In this document: positions 40,415 through 48,875 of the stretch, piece after piece
Layout of the letters: each line of letters begins with the position of its first letter
How positions within the stretch are numbered: position 1 is the first letter of the stretch
NCBI RefSeq assembly: GCF_017948595.1
Contig: NZ_JAGFBV010000019.1
Location: 22,944-86,943 of the forward strand
From: Flavobacterium geliluteum
GTDB taxonomy: Bacteria; Bacteroidota; Bacteroidia; Flavobacteriales; Flavobacteriaceae
DNA: 64,000 nucleotides
Reading direction: 5' to 3'
Made by a program: the position numbers and the translations under genes
Notes under the pieces: generated by a model
Databases searched by the model: none
What the model saw: only the letters and a program-made list of their open reading frames with translations
Told to the model about the DNA's origin: nothing

Positions 40415-43400
40415 TTATAAACTTACATTTAATCCAATTGATATCACTTTAGCACGTGGTGTTCCATTAATATCTACTCCAGACGTTTCCATTTCAGGAT
40501 TTATACCTTTATAGTCAGAAATCAACCAGATATTTTGTCCTTGAGCAAAAATTCTAAAGTTATCTACTCCAATTTTATCCATCAACATTTTAGGCAATGT
40601 ATAACCTATACTTATGTTATCAAGTGAGATAAAATCACCTTTCTCAACAAAACGAGTACTTGCACTTCCAGTAAGATTTGTAAATGTATTAGTACTTGCA
40701 TACAATCTTGGTGTCCATCCATCTCCAGGATTGTCAACACTTTGCCATCTTCCTAAAATCTCTGTTCCATTGTTATTAAAGTTTTGATTCATTAACTCTC
40801 TTCTAGTAGCGTTGAAAATTTTATTTCCTCCACTAAATCTAAACATGAAACCAAAATCAAAACTTTTGTATTTCATATTAGATGATACAGAACCAAAATA
40901 AGTTGGCAAAGTATTTCCTAATATTTTCTTGTCAGCAGTCACTAAAGAAGAGGCACTTGCAGTATTCATAGCAGCCGCAGGATTATTTGGATCGAATGTA
41001 AAATAAGTTTGTGTATTAAGATTACCTTGTACTAAACTACCATTCGCTTTATAATAAACCGGGTTACCGTTTGCAGGGTTAGTTCCCCAATATTCGAATC
41101 CGTATAAAGAGTTAATTGACTCTCCTTGTTGTATAATGATATTAGGGGCAATATTGGTGTCTGTAGAAGAACCTCCTACGATAGGCTGTCCTTGATACAA
41201 AGCAGTAACTTCGTTTTTAGTAAGTGTCAAGTTAGAAGACAGATCCCATGTAAAGTTTGGAGTATTGATCGCTTTAAAACTTACAGCAAACTCATACCCC
41301 TTGTTGTACATTTTACCAACGTTTTGGTTGATTGTATTGTTAGGAATACCAATAGATGGAGGAGTTGGCGCAGCCAAAACTAAATCATCAATATCATTTT
41401 GAAAATAATCAAAAGCAACAGTCAAACGGTTGTTAAACAATCCTAAATCTACACCAAGATCCACTTTAGTAGACGTTTCCCATTGCAATAAAGGATTTCC
41501 AAATTGAAAATAACCAATACCGTTTGAAGGGCCGTATGGAGAACCAATTGTAAGATCTTTTGAAGGATAAGCTGCTTGATTTAATACATCAACATTACCA
41601 ACCTCAGAATAAGAAGCTCTGAATTTCAAATCAGAAACAGTGTTACTGATTCCTTGCATAAAGCTTTCTTTAGATACTGTCCAACCTGCAGAAACTCCTG
41701 GAAAATTATAGTATCTAACATCTGATTCAAATTGTGAAATTCCGTCACGTCTAAGAGATCCTTGAATAAAATATTTCTCTCTGAAATTATATGTAAAACG
41801 ACCTAAATAAGAAATAATACCTTTTTCAGTAATTCCACCACCTGTGTCTTTAGTATTATAACTATTAGTAACTAAATTCTGATCGAAGAAATCACTAATA
41901 ATATCACTTCCCTGACCCCATAACAATTTATCTCTTGATTTTTGATATTCAGCAACTCCTGTTAAACCAATATTATGATCTTCAGCAAAAGTATGCTTGT
42001 AATTCAAGATATTTTGCCAGTTCCATCTTAAAAGATTTCTGTTCTCTTGATATAAAATTCCGTTTGAACCACGACCATCTCCATGTACAGGATTCCAATA
42101 TTGGAAACCATCTGTCATAGCATTATCGGCACTTACTTGTAATTTATAACTCAAGTCAGAAGTAATTTTTGCATTTGCAAAGGCACTTGCAATGATTCTT
42201 GTTGTCGTTGATTTGTATTTATTATTATCAAGAGCATAAATAATATTTGTAATATTATCTCCTACTGGAGCTAAATTATCCCATTGACCAACGTTTGCAT
42301 TATTTGGTGAAAGGTTATAACCTGTTGGATCAGCTGGATCATAAATTGGTGTATTCGGCAATTGTCTAATCGTGTTAAAAATATTACCTGATAAACCACT
42401 TGCATTACTATTCAATCCATCATACTCTGTTCTATTAACATTGATATTCGTACCAATACTCAACCATTTATTGATATCTTGATCAATATTAGCTCTAATA
42501 GAATATTTTTTCATACTATTTGCTAAGTTGATCCCATCAAAATCAGAAATACCTAAAGATAAATAATATTTTGTTTTCTCAGAACCACCACTAAAATTAA
42601 GATTATGAGTAGTTTGAGAAGCATTTCTCAAAACAGCATCTTGCCAATCTGTATTAAATGTATTTCCAACAGCCCATGCTGCTTGATTTCTGTTAGTTCT
42701 TTTCTCATTAGAAATAGTCAAGAAATCAGGAGTCTCTAAAAGATCATATTTTTTAGCAGCACTAGCTACACCAAAAACACTTGAATAACTCACTTTTAAA
42801 GTTCCTCTTTTTCCACTTTTAGTAGTAATTAAGATTACACCATTTGCAGCTCTAGAACCATAAATAGCCGTCGCAGCACCATCTTTTAAAACATCAAAAG
42901 ACTCAATATCCTCTGGATTGATATCTGCCAAACCATTTGTAGCTGACACACCACCTACATCACCTGAATAAATAGGTATACCATCTACAACTATTAATGG
43001 CTCAGTACTACCAGAAATAGACCCAATACCTCTAATTCTAATTCTTGGAGCAGCTCCAAGAAGACCTGTATTCGTTAATACTTGTACCCCAGTAGCTCTT
43101 CCTGCCAAAACACCCTCAAAACTTGGAGTTACTAAATTAGAGATATCTTTTCCTGAAATTTTAGAAATAGACCCCGTAACCTCTTTTCTCTTTTGTACAC
43201 CATAACCTACAACAACAACCTCGTTCATAATTTGGGCTGCTGATTCCATTGTTAAACTAACTGTATTTGATGTACCAACTGTTAGTTGTTTGTCACTCAT
43301 ACCTACATAAGTAAAAACCAAAACATCTCCTGTTTTTGCTTTTATAGAGTAACTACCATCAAAGTCTGTGTAAGTACTGACCTTTGTTCCTTTTACCACA

Positions 43401-43528
43401 ACGTTAACACCTGGAACAACTCCCGTGCCATCAGAAACAAACCCTGAAATAGTTCGTTCTTGAGCAAAAGAAAACTGCATAGACAACGCTACCAGCAGCG
43501 TAAAAATCCATTGTAATTTTAATTTCAT
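40415..43528 (-). CDS. SusC/RagA-family TonB-dependent outer-membrane receptor
   Basis: This 1037-residue TonB-dependent transporter has a signal peptide (1-23, ending FSFAQ) and a carboxypeptidase-regulatory-like domain (about 26-100, TISGFVSDGTGVVPGVNVVV). The SusC linker NEVVVVGYGVQKRKEVTGS, the plug (GRATGVQVLTN, GSRAANGVILITTK) and the 22-strand barrel follow. It ends in an aromatic-poor but typical ISIGLNVSL. With the SusD gene directly downstream it forms the import complex (pedal bin). An excellent promoter candidate precedes it. Confidence 0.96.
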   Translation of the reverse strand: MKLKLQWIFTLLVALSMQFSFAQERTISGFVSDGTGVVPGVNVVVKGTKVSTYTDFDGSYSIKAKTGDVLVFTYVGMSDKQLTVGTSNTVSLTMESAAQIMNEVVVVGYGVQKRKEVTGSISKISGKDISNLVTPSFEGVLAGRATGVQVLTNTGLLGAAPRIRIRGIGSISGSTEPLIVVDGIPIYSGDVGGVSATNGLADINPEDIESFDVLKDGAATAIYGSRAANGVILITTKSGKRGTLKVSYSSVFGVASAAKKYDLLETPDFLTISNEKRTNRNQAAWAVGNTFNTDWQDAVLRNASQTTHNLNFSGGSEKTKYYLSLGISDFDGINLANSMKKYSIRANIDQDINKWLSIGTNINVNRTEYDGLNSNASGLSGNIFNTIRQLPNTPIYDPADPTGYNLSPNNANVGQWDNLAPVGDNITNIIYALDNNKYKSTTTRIIASAFANAKITSDLSYKLQVSADNAMTDGFQYWNPVHGDGRGSNGILYQENRNLLRWNWQNILNYKHTFAEDHNIGLTGVAEYQKSRDKLLWGQGSDIISDFFDQNLVTNSYNTKDTGGGITEKGIISYLGRFTYNFREKYFIQGSLRRDGISQFESDVRYYNFPGVSAGWTVSKESFMQGISNTVSDLKFRASYSEVGNVDVLNQAAYPSKDLTIGSPYGPSNGIGYFQFGNPLLQWETSTKVDLGVDLGLFNNRLTVAFDYFQNDIDDLVLAAPTPPSIGIPNNTINQNVGKMYNKGYEFAVSFKAINTPNFTWDLSSNLTLTKNEVTALYQGQPIVGGSSTDTNIAPNIIIQQGESINSLYGFEYWGTNPANGNPVYYKANGSLVQGNLNTQTYFTFDPNNPAAAMNTASASSLVTADKKILGNTLPTYFGSVSSNMKYKSFDFGFMFRFSGGNKIFNATRRELMNQNFNNNGTEILGRWQSVDNPGDGWTPRLYASTNTFTNLTGSASTRFVEKGDFISLDNISIGYTLPKMLMDKIGVDNFRIFAQGQNIWLISDYKGINPEMETSGVDINGTPRAKVISIGLNVSL

Positions 43529-43555
43529 TTTAAGTTATTTTGAATTAGTATTCCG

Positions 43556-43587
43556 CAAACATCTTAATTATTTCTTAAATTAACAAA
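43556..43587 (-). promoter_or_regulatory. Promoter of the susCD pair
   Basis: On the minus strand TTTG (43587-43584) and GATGTTTG (43563-43556) are spaced by 20 bp, as in the Bacteroidota TTTG-N19/21-TAnnTTTG promoter; the first T of the -7 box is G here. The leader would be about 20-25 nt. Confidence 0.5.
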
Positions 43588-43900
43588 CATTTTTAACTTA
43601 ATTTTTAATAAACTTAAATGGATTCTTTTAGCATATTAATAGAAAGATGGTGTTATTTTTCATTTTAAAGTAGTTTTACTTGTTAAAAAAGACAAATACT
43701 CATTTATTTTGTTTTTTTTAATTACCCTTTTTTAACATTTAACAAAAATAATAATGAACTTCATAAAAAATAACCTTCTAATTACTAAGAAGATAAAAAA
43801 ACCATATCTATTTTATTTTTATGATAATTCTTAAAGTTTATTAAAAACAAAATAAAAAAATTAGAAAATTTTATAATCTTTGTCTGCAAAAACAAAAAAA
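43588..43900. other. AT-rich spacer between divergent susC and rnhB
   Basis: This is very AT-rich with many A/T runs. TATAATCTTTG at 43873-43882 may be the -7 region of rnhB. I see no anti-sigma/sigma gene pair, hairpin or RNA gene here, although such regulators often flank susCD pairs. Confidence 0.4.
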
Positions 43901-44560
43901 GTGCTACAAAAAAAATTTTCGGGATGCCTTTTAGAAAGCGGTACAGACGAAGCAGGTCGTGGCTGCCTTGCAGGGCCTGTGACTGCAGCTGCCATAATTT
44001 TGCCTGAAGATTTTGAAAATACAATACTCAATGACAGCAAACAACTTTCTGAAAAAACCAGAGAACTTTTGAAACCTCTTATAGAAGAAAATGCTATTTG
44101 TTTCGCCGTTACGCATTTGCACCCTAACGAAATCGATGAAATAAACATCCTCAACGCTTCGATGAAAGGGATGCAAGAATGTATTTTAAAACTGAGTCAA
44201 GTCCCTGAATTTATTATTGTAGACGGAAATAGATCTTTAAATGCCAAATTAGGGCTTAAAAACACTTTTGGGAAACAATTTTCTGTAACAGAAATAGAAT
44301 TATTAAAATCTATCCCTAATCAGAGTATAATAAAAGGAGATGCGAAATTCCTAAGCATTGCTGCGGCTTCTGTCCTGGCCAAAACCTATCGCGATGAATA
44401 TATGAATAAAATCCATGAAGAATTCCCGATGTACAATTGGAAAAAAAACAAAGGCTATCCAACAAAAGAGCATCGCGAAGCCATTCGGCTATATGGCACA
44501 ACCAAATACCATCGAATGAGTTTTAGACTTTTACCAGAACAATTAAAGTTAGATTTTTAA
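43901..44560 (+). CDS. rnhB: Ribonuclease HII
   Basis: RNase HII (219 residues from this start) cleaves RNA in RNA-DNA hybrids and removes misincorporated ribonucleotides. The DEDD-type active site is complete: GTDEAGRG (Asp, Glu), IVDGNRSL (Asp) and AKTYRDEYM (Asp). The start is not ATG. I favour GTG at 43901 (reads [14 protein letters not shown]) because homologous proteins begin there and a -7-like TATAATCTTTG overlaps the alternative TTG at 43880. Its TAA shares the palindrome TTAA with the stop of the convergent quinone reductase gene. Confidence 0.93.
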   Translation: MLQKKFSGCLLESGTDEAGRGCLAGPVTAAAIILPEDFENTILNDSKQLSEKTRELLKPLIEENAICFAVTHLHPNEIDEINILNASMKGMQECILKLSQVPEFIIVDGNRSLNAKLGLKNTFGKQFSVTEIELLKSIPNQSIIKGDAKFLSIAAASVLAKTYRDEYMNKIHEEFPMYNWKKNKGYPTKEHREAIRLYGTTKYHRMSFRLLPEQLKLDF

Positions 44561-45147
44561 TTTTCTACATTTTCTTTTTTGAAGAGAAATTTAATTTTTT
44601 CTTCCCAATCCGAAATACTTTCTTGAGAAGGTCTGTCTGCTCTATCAAAATAAAAATGTTGATTGATCTGTAAACCGCAGTACTTAAAAATTCCAATATC
44701 CGAAGTTAGAATCAAAGCTTTATCCATTTCCAAGGTTTCACATTCAGCCTTTGATTTGCCGTGCGAATTAATAATGATGGTTTGTTTGCCAGCTAACAAA
44801 CCTTTTTGAACCCCTTGATCGTATCGATAAGCAAAGCCGTAACTCATGACACGGTCAATATATCCTTTCATAATGGCAGGCATTCCTGTCCACCAAATTG
44901 GGTAAATAAAAATAATCTGATCTGCCCAACTTATAAAATCCTGCTCGATCTTTACATCATTGCTCACCTGCCCTATTCGCTGACCATTCATATCGGCTAA
45001 AGATAGAATAGGATCAAAATTGATCTCATATAAATCTCTAACGATCACTTCTTGTCCTAATTCCTGCAAATTTTCAACAACAATTTGTTTGAAGAAATGA
45101 TTTAAACTATTTGAATTTGGGTGTGCGTAAATAACTAAATTTTTCAT
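44557..45147 (-). CDS. NAD(P)H:quinone oxidoreductase, flavodoxin-like
   Basis: The 196-residue flavoprotein is of the Kef-ancillary/NQO1 type. It has [13 protein letters not shown] at the FMN/FAD phosphate loop and [21 protein letters not shown] at the flavin-ring region, with [13 protein letters not shown] after it. It should reduce quinones by two electrons in the cytoplasm. It lies 240 bp downstream of an AraC regulator gene on the same strand, a common regulator-target arrangement, though regulation is not shown. The stop codon overlaps that of rnhB. Confidence 0.9.
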   Translation of the reverse strand: MKNLVIYAHPNSNSLNHFFKQIVVENLQELGQEVIVRDLYEINFDPILSLADMNGQRIGQVSNDVKIEQDFISWADQIIFIYPIWWTGMPAIMKGYIDRVMSYGFAYRYDQGVQKGLLAGKQTIIINSHGKSKAECETLEMDKALILTSDIGIFKYCGLQINQHFYFDRADRPSQESISDWEEKIKFLFKKENVEN

Positions 45148-45176
45148 GTTTTCTATTTTTTAAAGATTCAACATGA

Positions 45177-45204
45177 CAAATGTATATCACATCATTTAGG
45201 CAAA
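45177..45204 (-). promoter_or_regulatory. Promoter of the quinone reductase gene
   Basis: TACATTTG on the minus strand (45184-45177) matches TAnnTTTG. TTTG lies upstream at 45204-45201, at a spacing of 16 bp that is shorter than usual. Confidence 0.42.
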
Positions 45205-45387
45205 ATTGTAAGAAAACGAAAATGCCTTTCGTAAAAAATAGTAAAAATCTAATGACGTCATTTTGATAAGTATATCTTACTGACAGTGTGATAACTAAAT
45301 TGAATTAAACATTTAAATTTCTTGAATACAAAACCTCTAATCATTCGATAAAGCGAGTAAAAACTATAAATTACAAAATTCGGGGCA

Positions 45388-46209
45388 TTAGAAACCTTTA
45401 GCAACACAAATATCCTTTTGAAATTTTAAAAACTTCGTTGGTGAAATATTCATGTAATATTTAAAATCATGAATGAGCTGACTTTGATCATAAAAACCAC
45501 ACTGATTGACAATGGCCAACCAATCTGTTTTAGAACCGTTTATGATATTTTTTTGGATTTGTTCCGTTACTTTCAAAAAGCGTTCGTACCGATTATGCTC
45601 TTTAATACTGTAGCCAAAATACTTCTTTTGATGAAGCTGAATATTCCTCTCACTCTGCTGAGTTGAAGCCGCAATTGCTTTAATAGGATCTAAAGCATCG
45701 TCCTTAAAATTCGTCAGAAGTTGTGTTAACCGATTTTGATCTCGTAAATAAGGTTTGCAAAAGTCTAATAAAAAATCTACCCTATCCTTTGTTTCAGATA
45801 TTTTTTTGAGTTCTCCCCATAAAATGGTGAAACAATTTTCGGGAATTAACACATCGGGATGAATGGGCAGTGAATGTGTTAAAAGCGCATTACCAAAGAA
45901 TCTATAAAAAGCATCTTCTTTAAAATTGACTACCAAAATTTGAGAATCTGGCGGCAAAGTATAATCAAATGCCTGCTTTATGGGTCCTAAAACCATACAT
46001 TTCTCGATTTCGAGAATTGTCTTTTGTTGCGATTGTATCACTACTTTTGTTCCAAAACTAAATACCAAAATCGTCTGAAAACTTGGCAATAATGTTTTTG
46101 TTATTGAAGAAAGCGTTTTATTTTCGGCATAATAAAAATGCGAAAAAACAGCTCCAAATTCTGAGGGAACAGCCATTCTATAATTATTATTTTCTGCCTC
46201 GCTTAGCAT
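45388..46209 (-). CDS. AraC-family transcriptional regulator
   Basis: This 273-residue regulator has an N-terminal cupin-like sensing region and a C-terminal pair of helix-turn-helix motifs. The second is clear in WLAIVNQCGFYDQSQLIHDF followed by the family tail YYMNISPTKFLKFQK. It starts 5 bp after the lipB stop, so it is likely read from the same transcript. The next gene downstream, the quinone reductase, is the obvious candidate target. The inducer is unknown. Confidence 0.9.
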   Translation of the reverse strand: MLSEAENNNYRMAVPSEFGAVFSHFYYAENKTLSSITKTLLPSFQTILVFSFGTKVVIQSQQKTILEIEKCMVLGPIKQAFDYTLPPDSQILVVNFKEDAFYRFFGNALLTHSLPIHPDVLIPENCFTILWGELKKISETKDRVDFLLDFCKPYLRDQNRLTQLLTNFKDDALDPIKAIAASTQQSERNIQLHQKKYFGYSIKEHNRYERFLKVTEQIQKNIINGSKTDWLAIVNQCGFYDQSQLIHDFKYYMNISPTKFLKFQKDICVAKGF

Positions 46210-46214
46210 ACTTT

Positions 46215-46913
46215 TTAAACAAATTCTGCTTCAAACAAATTCGTCAAATGCCTGACAATCTTAGCTTTTACTTCCTCTTCATCTACTCTTTCTAAGCCTA
46301 ATTCTACTTGTAAAGAAGTCACCGCTTTACCGCGAATACCACACGGAATGATATTATCAAAATACCCTAAATCTACATTCACATTTAGTGCAAATCCGTG
46401 CATGGTTACCCAACGCGAAGCTCGCACACCAAGCGCACAAATCTTTCTGGCAAAAGGGGTTCCTACACCTAACCAAACACCCGTTTCACCATCACTGCGC
46501 CCACAATCGAGGCCGTATTCTGCTAATGTAAGGATAATAGATTCTTCGAGAAAACGTAAATATTTATGAATATCGGTAAAGAAATTTTCTAAATCCAGAA
46601 TCGGATACCCCACAATCTGCCCAGGACCATGATAGGTAATATCGCCACCACGATTGATTTTATAGAAAGTTGCACCTTTGGCTTCAAGTTGCTTTTCGTT
46701 TAGCAATAAATTCTCCAGATCACCACTTTTCCCTAACGTATAGACGTGAGGATGCTCGACAAATAGTAGATGATTTGGGGTTGGTAAATCGAGTTCTTCT
46801 CTTCTGTTTTTTATTTTTAAATCGACTATGTTTTTAAAAAGTTCTTCCTGATATTCCCAAGTAGCTTTGTAGTCTTTTTGGCCTAAGTCCTGAAGTTGAA
46901 TTTTTTTATTCAT
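46215..46913 (-). CDS. lipB: Octanoyltransferase LipB
   Basis: LipB (232 residues) transfers octanoyl from acyl carrier protein to lipoyl domains, the first step of lipoate synthesis. The motifs RGGDITYHGPGQIVGYP and NIIPCGIRGKAVTSL carry the conserved His, the catalytic Cys (about 188) and the Lys (about 192). No lipA is in the window. It follows two paralogous lipoprotein genes with 5 bp separation and precedes the AraC gene. Confidence 0.95.
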   Translation of the reverse strand: MNKKIQLQDLGQKDYKATWEYQEELFKNIVDLKIKNRREELDLPTPNHLLFVEHPHVYTLGKSGDLENLLLNEKQLEAKGATFYKINRGGDITYHGPGQIVGYPILDLENFFTDIHKYLRFLEESIILTLAEYGLDCGRSDGETGVWLGVGTPFARKICALGVRASRWVTMHGFALNVNVDLGYFDNIIPCGIRGKAVTSLQVELGLERVDEEEVKAKIVRHLTNLFEAEFV

Positions 46914-46918
46914 TTTAA

Positions 46919-47674
46919 TTATTTTTCAAACTCTACTTCCAAGTTAAGTTTATCCGGCGTATCCATGTACTCTGTAAAAGGATATTGTATGGTAATTATT
47001 TTTCTATCTTCGCTAAATAAAGCGTTTGGATGCGAGATTTTTTTGACCGCTTTCGGAAAATGGTATTTTAGGGTATAACTTGAAGAAGCAAAGATCATTT
47101 TAGACATATCGGCAGTGCTATCGGCAGGTTTTTCTACTTTTTTCTGCGTATCGATAACCGCTTTTCGTGTAAACTTCTTTCCGTTGTAACTATAACTTAA
47201 TTTACTAGCATTATTTCCTAAATTTCCGCCAAAAGGCATTGCTGCACTACCTCCTTTTTCGAGTCTTTGCATGGCATTCAAAGCCTGGAGCACATCTTGC
47301 AATTCGTTTACATTTTTAAAATCGGTTGAAAGCGTCATTAAAAACTCCTTTTTTTCTGCATTCATTTTGGTATTGACTACAAAATTCTCCAATTTTTTAA
47401 GTTCGGCTTGAGCTTCCGGAGAGAGTTTGGCAATGCTGTCTTTTTTTTCTTCGAATATTTGTTTAAAAGTAAACGTTGAGTCAATATTTTTCTTGGCATC
47501 TGCTCCCATTTGATCGCCCAACTGATCGCCTGCCATTGCCATTAGAGAAGAACCATCCATATCAACCGATAATTTACCTGTTCCGTCTTTGTTTACATAA
47601 ATATTTTCGGTAAACGTGCAACTTGTTAGCGATACAATTACCAATAAAAAACCTAGTATTTTATATAATTTCAT
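46919..47674 (-). CDS. Lipoprotein, paralogue of the gene upstream
   Basis: The protein (251 residues) is a predicted lipoprotein (MKLYKILGFLLVIVSLTSC, Cys about 19). It opens with TFTENIYVNKDGTGKLSVD, which resembles the start of the upstream neighbour. A C-terminal YTLKYHFPKAVKKISHPNA segment is also shared. I do not recognise a function. It is probably in one transcript with its paralogue, lipB and the AraC gene. Confidence 0.82.
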   Translation of the reverse strand: MKLYKILGFLLVIVSLTSCTFTENIYVNKDGTGKLSVDMDGSSLMAMAGDQLGDQMGADAKKNIDSTFTFKQIFEEKKDSIAKLSPEAQAELKKLENFVVNTKMNAEKKEFLMTLSTDFKNVNELQDVLQALNAMQRLEKGGSAAMPFGGNLGNNASKLSYSYNGKKFTRKAVIDTQKKVEKPADSTADMSKMIFASSSYTLKYHFPKAVKKISHPNALFSEDRKIITIQYPFTEYMDTPDKLNLEVEFEK

Positions 47675-47763
47675 AGTTTATCTAATTTTTACACAAATAT
47701 ACGAACTCTATTTCTAATTGTTCAATCGTTGATTTGTTTAATCGATTAATGCTTTTTAAAAAA

Positions 47764-48489
47764 CTATTCTAAAACCACTTCTAAATTAGTGATTTCAGGA
47801 TTTTGCATGCACTCCGAAAGTTGAAACTCCAGTTGTAATGACTTTTTATCCACACTTATGACAGCTTTATGATTTGAAACTACTTTTATTTTTCGTGGAA
47901 AATGATAATTTAAGACATATTTTTGAACCAATTTTAAAGATTTATACTTTGGATCCATATCGTTAAATTCGTCTTTGCTTTTTTGAAGCAGCTCCTGACT
48001 TGTAATCAAAACTGTTCGCATAAAAACTAATCCATCAAAATCATAGACTACTTTCCAGTACTCTTTTTCGGCTGTTAAAGCATAATTAAATTTAATGTCA
48101 TCAGCGTAGTTTTCTGTTTTATATAAATCTGGAATATCAGTGACTTTATTAAATTTTAAAGTAACTGTTTTTCTAAATTCTTTCTCGAAAGAACTCTTTT
48201 TTATATGCACTTTTGCATCGGCATATTTTTGAAACAGCTCTTGCTCCGCTGGCAAATATTTAGAAAAATTTTCCTTGTACTTTATCATGTACTCTTTAAA
48301 AACAAAGGTAGTATCCTTAAATTCTTCTTCTTTTGAATAATTTTCACCTGCCAATTGCATATAACTATTTTCATCCCGAAGCTCTGTAATCTCTATGTTT
48401 CCGGTTACATCTGGATTAATATGTATCGTCTCGGTGATCTGGCAACTTGCGAGGAGTATTAGAATTATAAAGGATGTTATGAATTTCAT
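47764..48489 (-). CDS. Lipoprotein, paralogue of the gene downstream
   Basis: A 241-residue predicted lipoprotein (lipobox LLASC, Cys about 16) beginning QITETIHINPDVTGNIEIT. It has a shared YVLNYHFPRKIKVVSNHKA segment near the C-terminus. Similarity to the downstream lipoprotein in both places and in length indicates a tandem duplication. The function is unknown. Confidence 0.82.
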   Translation of the reverse strand: MKFITSFIILILLASCQITETIHINPDVTGNIEITELRDENSYMQLAGENYSKEEEFKDTTFVFKEYMIKYKENFSKYLPAEQELFQKYADAKVHIKKSSFEKEFRKTVTLKFNKVTDIPDLYKTENYADDIKFNYALTAEKEYWKVVYDFDGLVFMRTVLITSQELLQKSKDEFNDMDPKYKSLKLVQKYVLNYHFPRKIKVVSNHKAVISVDKKSLQLEFQLSECMQNPEITNLEVVLE

Positions 48490-48566
48490 TCTTTTGAAGG
48501 TTTTGAAGTTGTGAGTTGCTAAGATATGGAGGTTTTTGTTTTGATTCTACATTTTCTTCAAGTGCT

Positions 48567-48653
48567 GTCTTTGCGAGGAACGAAGCAATCTCACTAATAT
48601 AAAAGACACTTTGCGGATACAGCAATTGAGATTGCTTCGTTCCTCGCAAAGAC
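48567..48653. repeat. REP-like element with perfect 26-bp inverted arms
   Basis: GTCTTTGCGAGGAACGAAGC starts the left arm (48567-48592). The right arm (48628-48653) is its exact reverse complement over 26 bases, with a 35-nt loop. The spurious protein read from it (SLRGTKQS) is a familiar sign of dispersed REP-type palindromes in many genomes. It lies between the lipoprotein pair and lysS. Confidence 0.8.
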
Positions 48654-48708
48654 AAAACACACTTCGATCAAAAAGTCTAATAAAAAATAAAATCTCTACT
48701 CTAGCCTC

Positions 48709-48773
48709 GATAGCAGCGGTATCCTTTTTTGCTTTTTCTGCAAAAAAGATACAAGTGAATAGCGGGACTAAAG
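48709..48773 (+). ncRNA. Structured RNA candidate, Flavo-1-like (copy 2)
   Basis: TAGCCTCGATAGCAGCGGTATCC, then TTTTTTGC / GCAAAAAA hairpin (about 48725-48748), then GATACAAGTGAATAGCGGGA. The blocks and order match the element at 143-228. It lies upstream of lysS, after the REP-like palindrome. Identification with Flavo-1 is from recall only. Confidence 0.45.
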
Positions 48774-48845
48774 GCAATTGAAAACACGAAAATTACTGCT
48801 ACAAAAAATCTAAAATCTGCATTCTAAAATCTACATTCTTTTCTT

Positions 48846-48853
48846 TATCTTTG
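48846..48853 (+). promoter_or_regulatory. -7 element of the lysS promoter
   Basis: TATCTTTG fits TAnnTTTG and gives a leader of about 17 nt before the lysS ATG. A -33 TTTG is not clear. Confidence 0.5.
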
Positions 48854-48875
48854 CACTCTTAAAAAAGAGCACAAA

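Noticed and set aside
48416..48777. Overlapping minus-strand frames starting SLRGTKQS and neighbours
   Set aside because: They are read through the REP-like palindrome and the RNA candidate; the SLRGTKQS string is a known artefact of such repeats.
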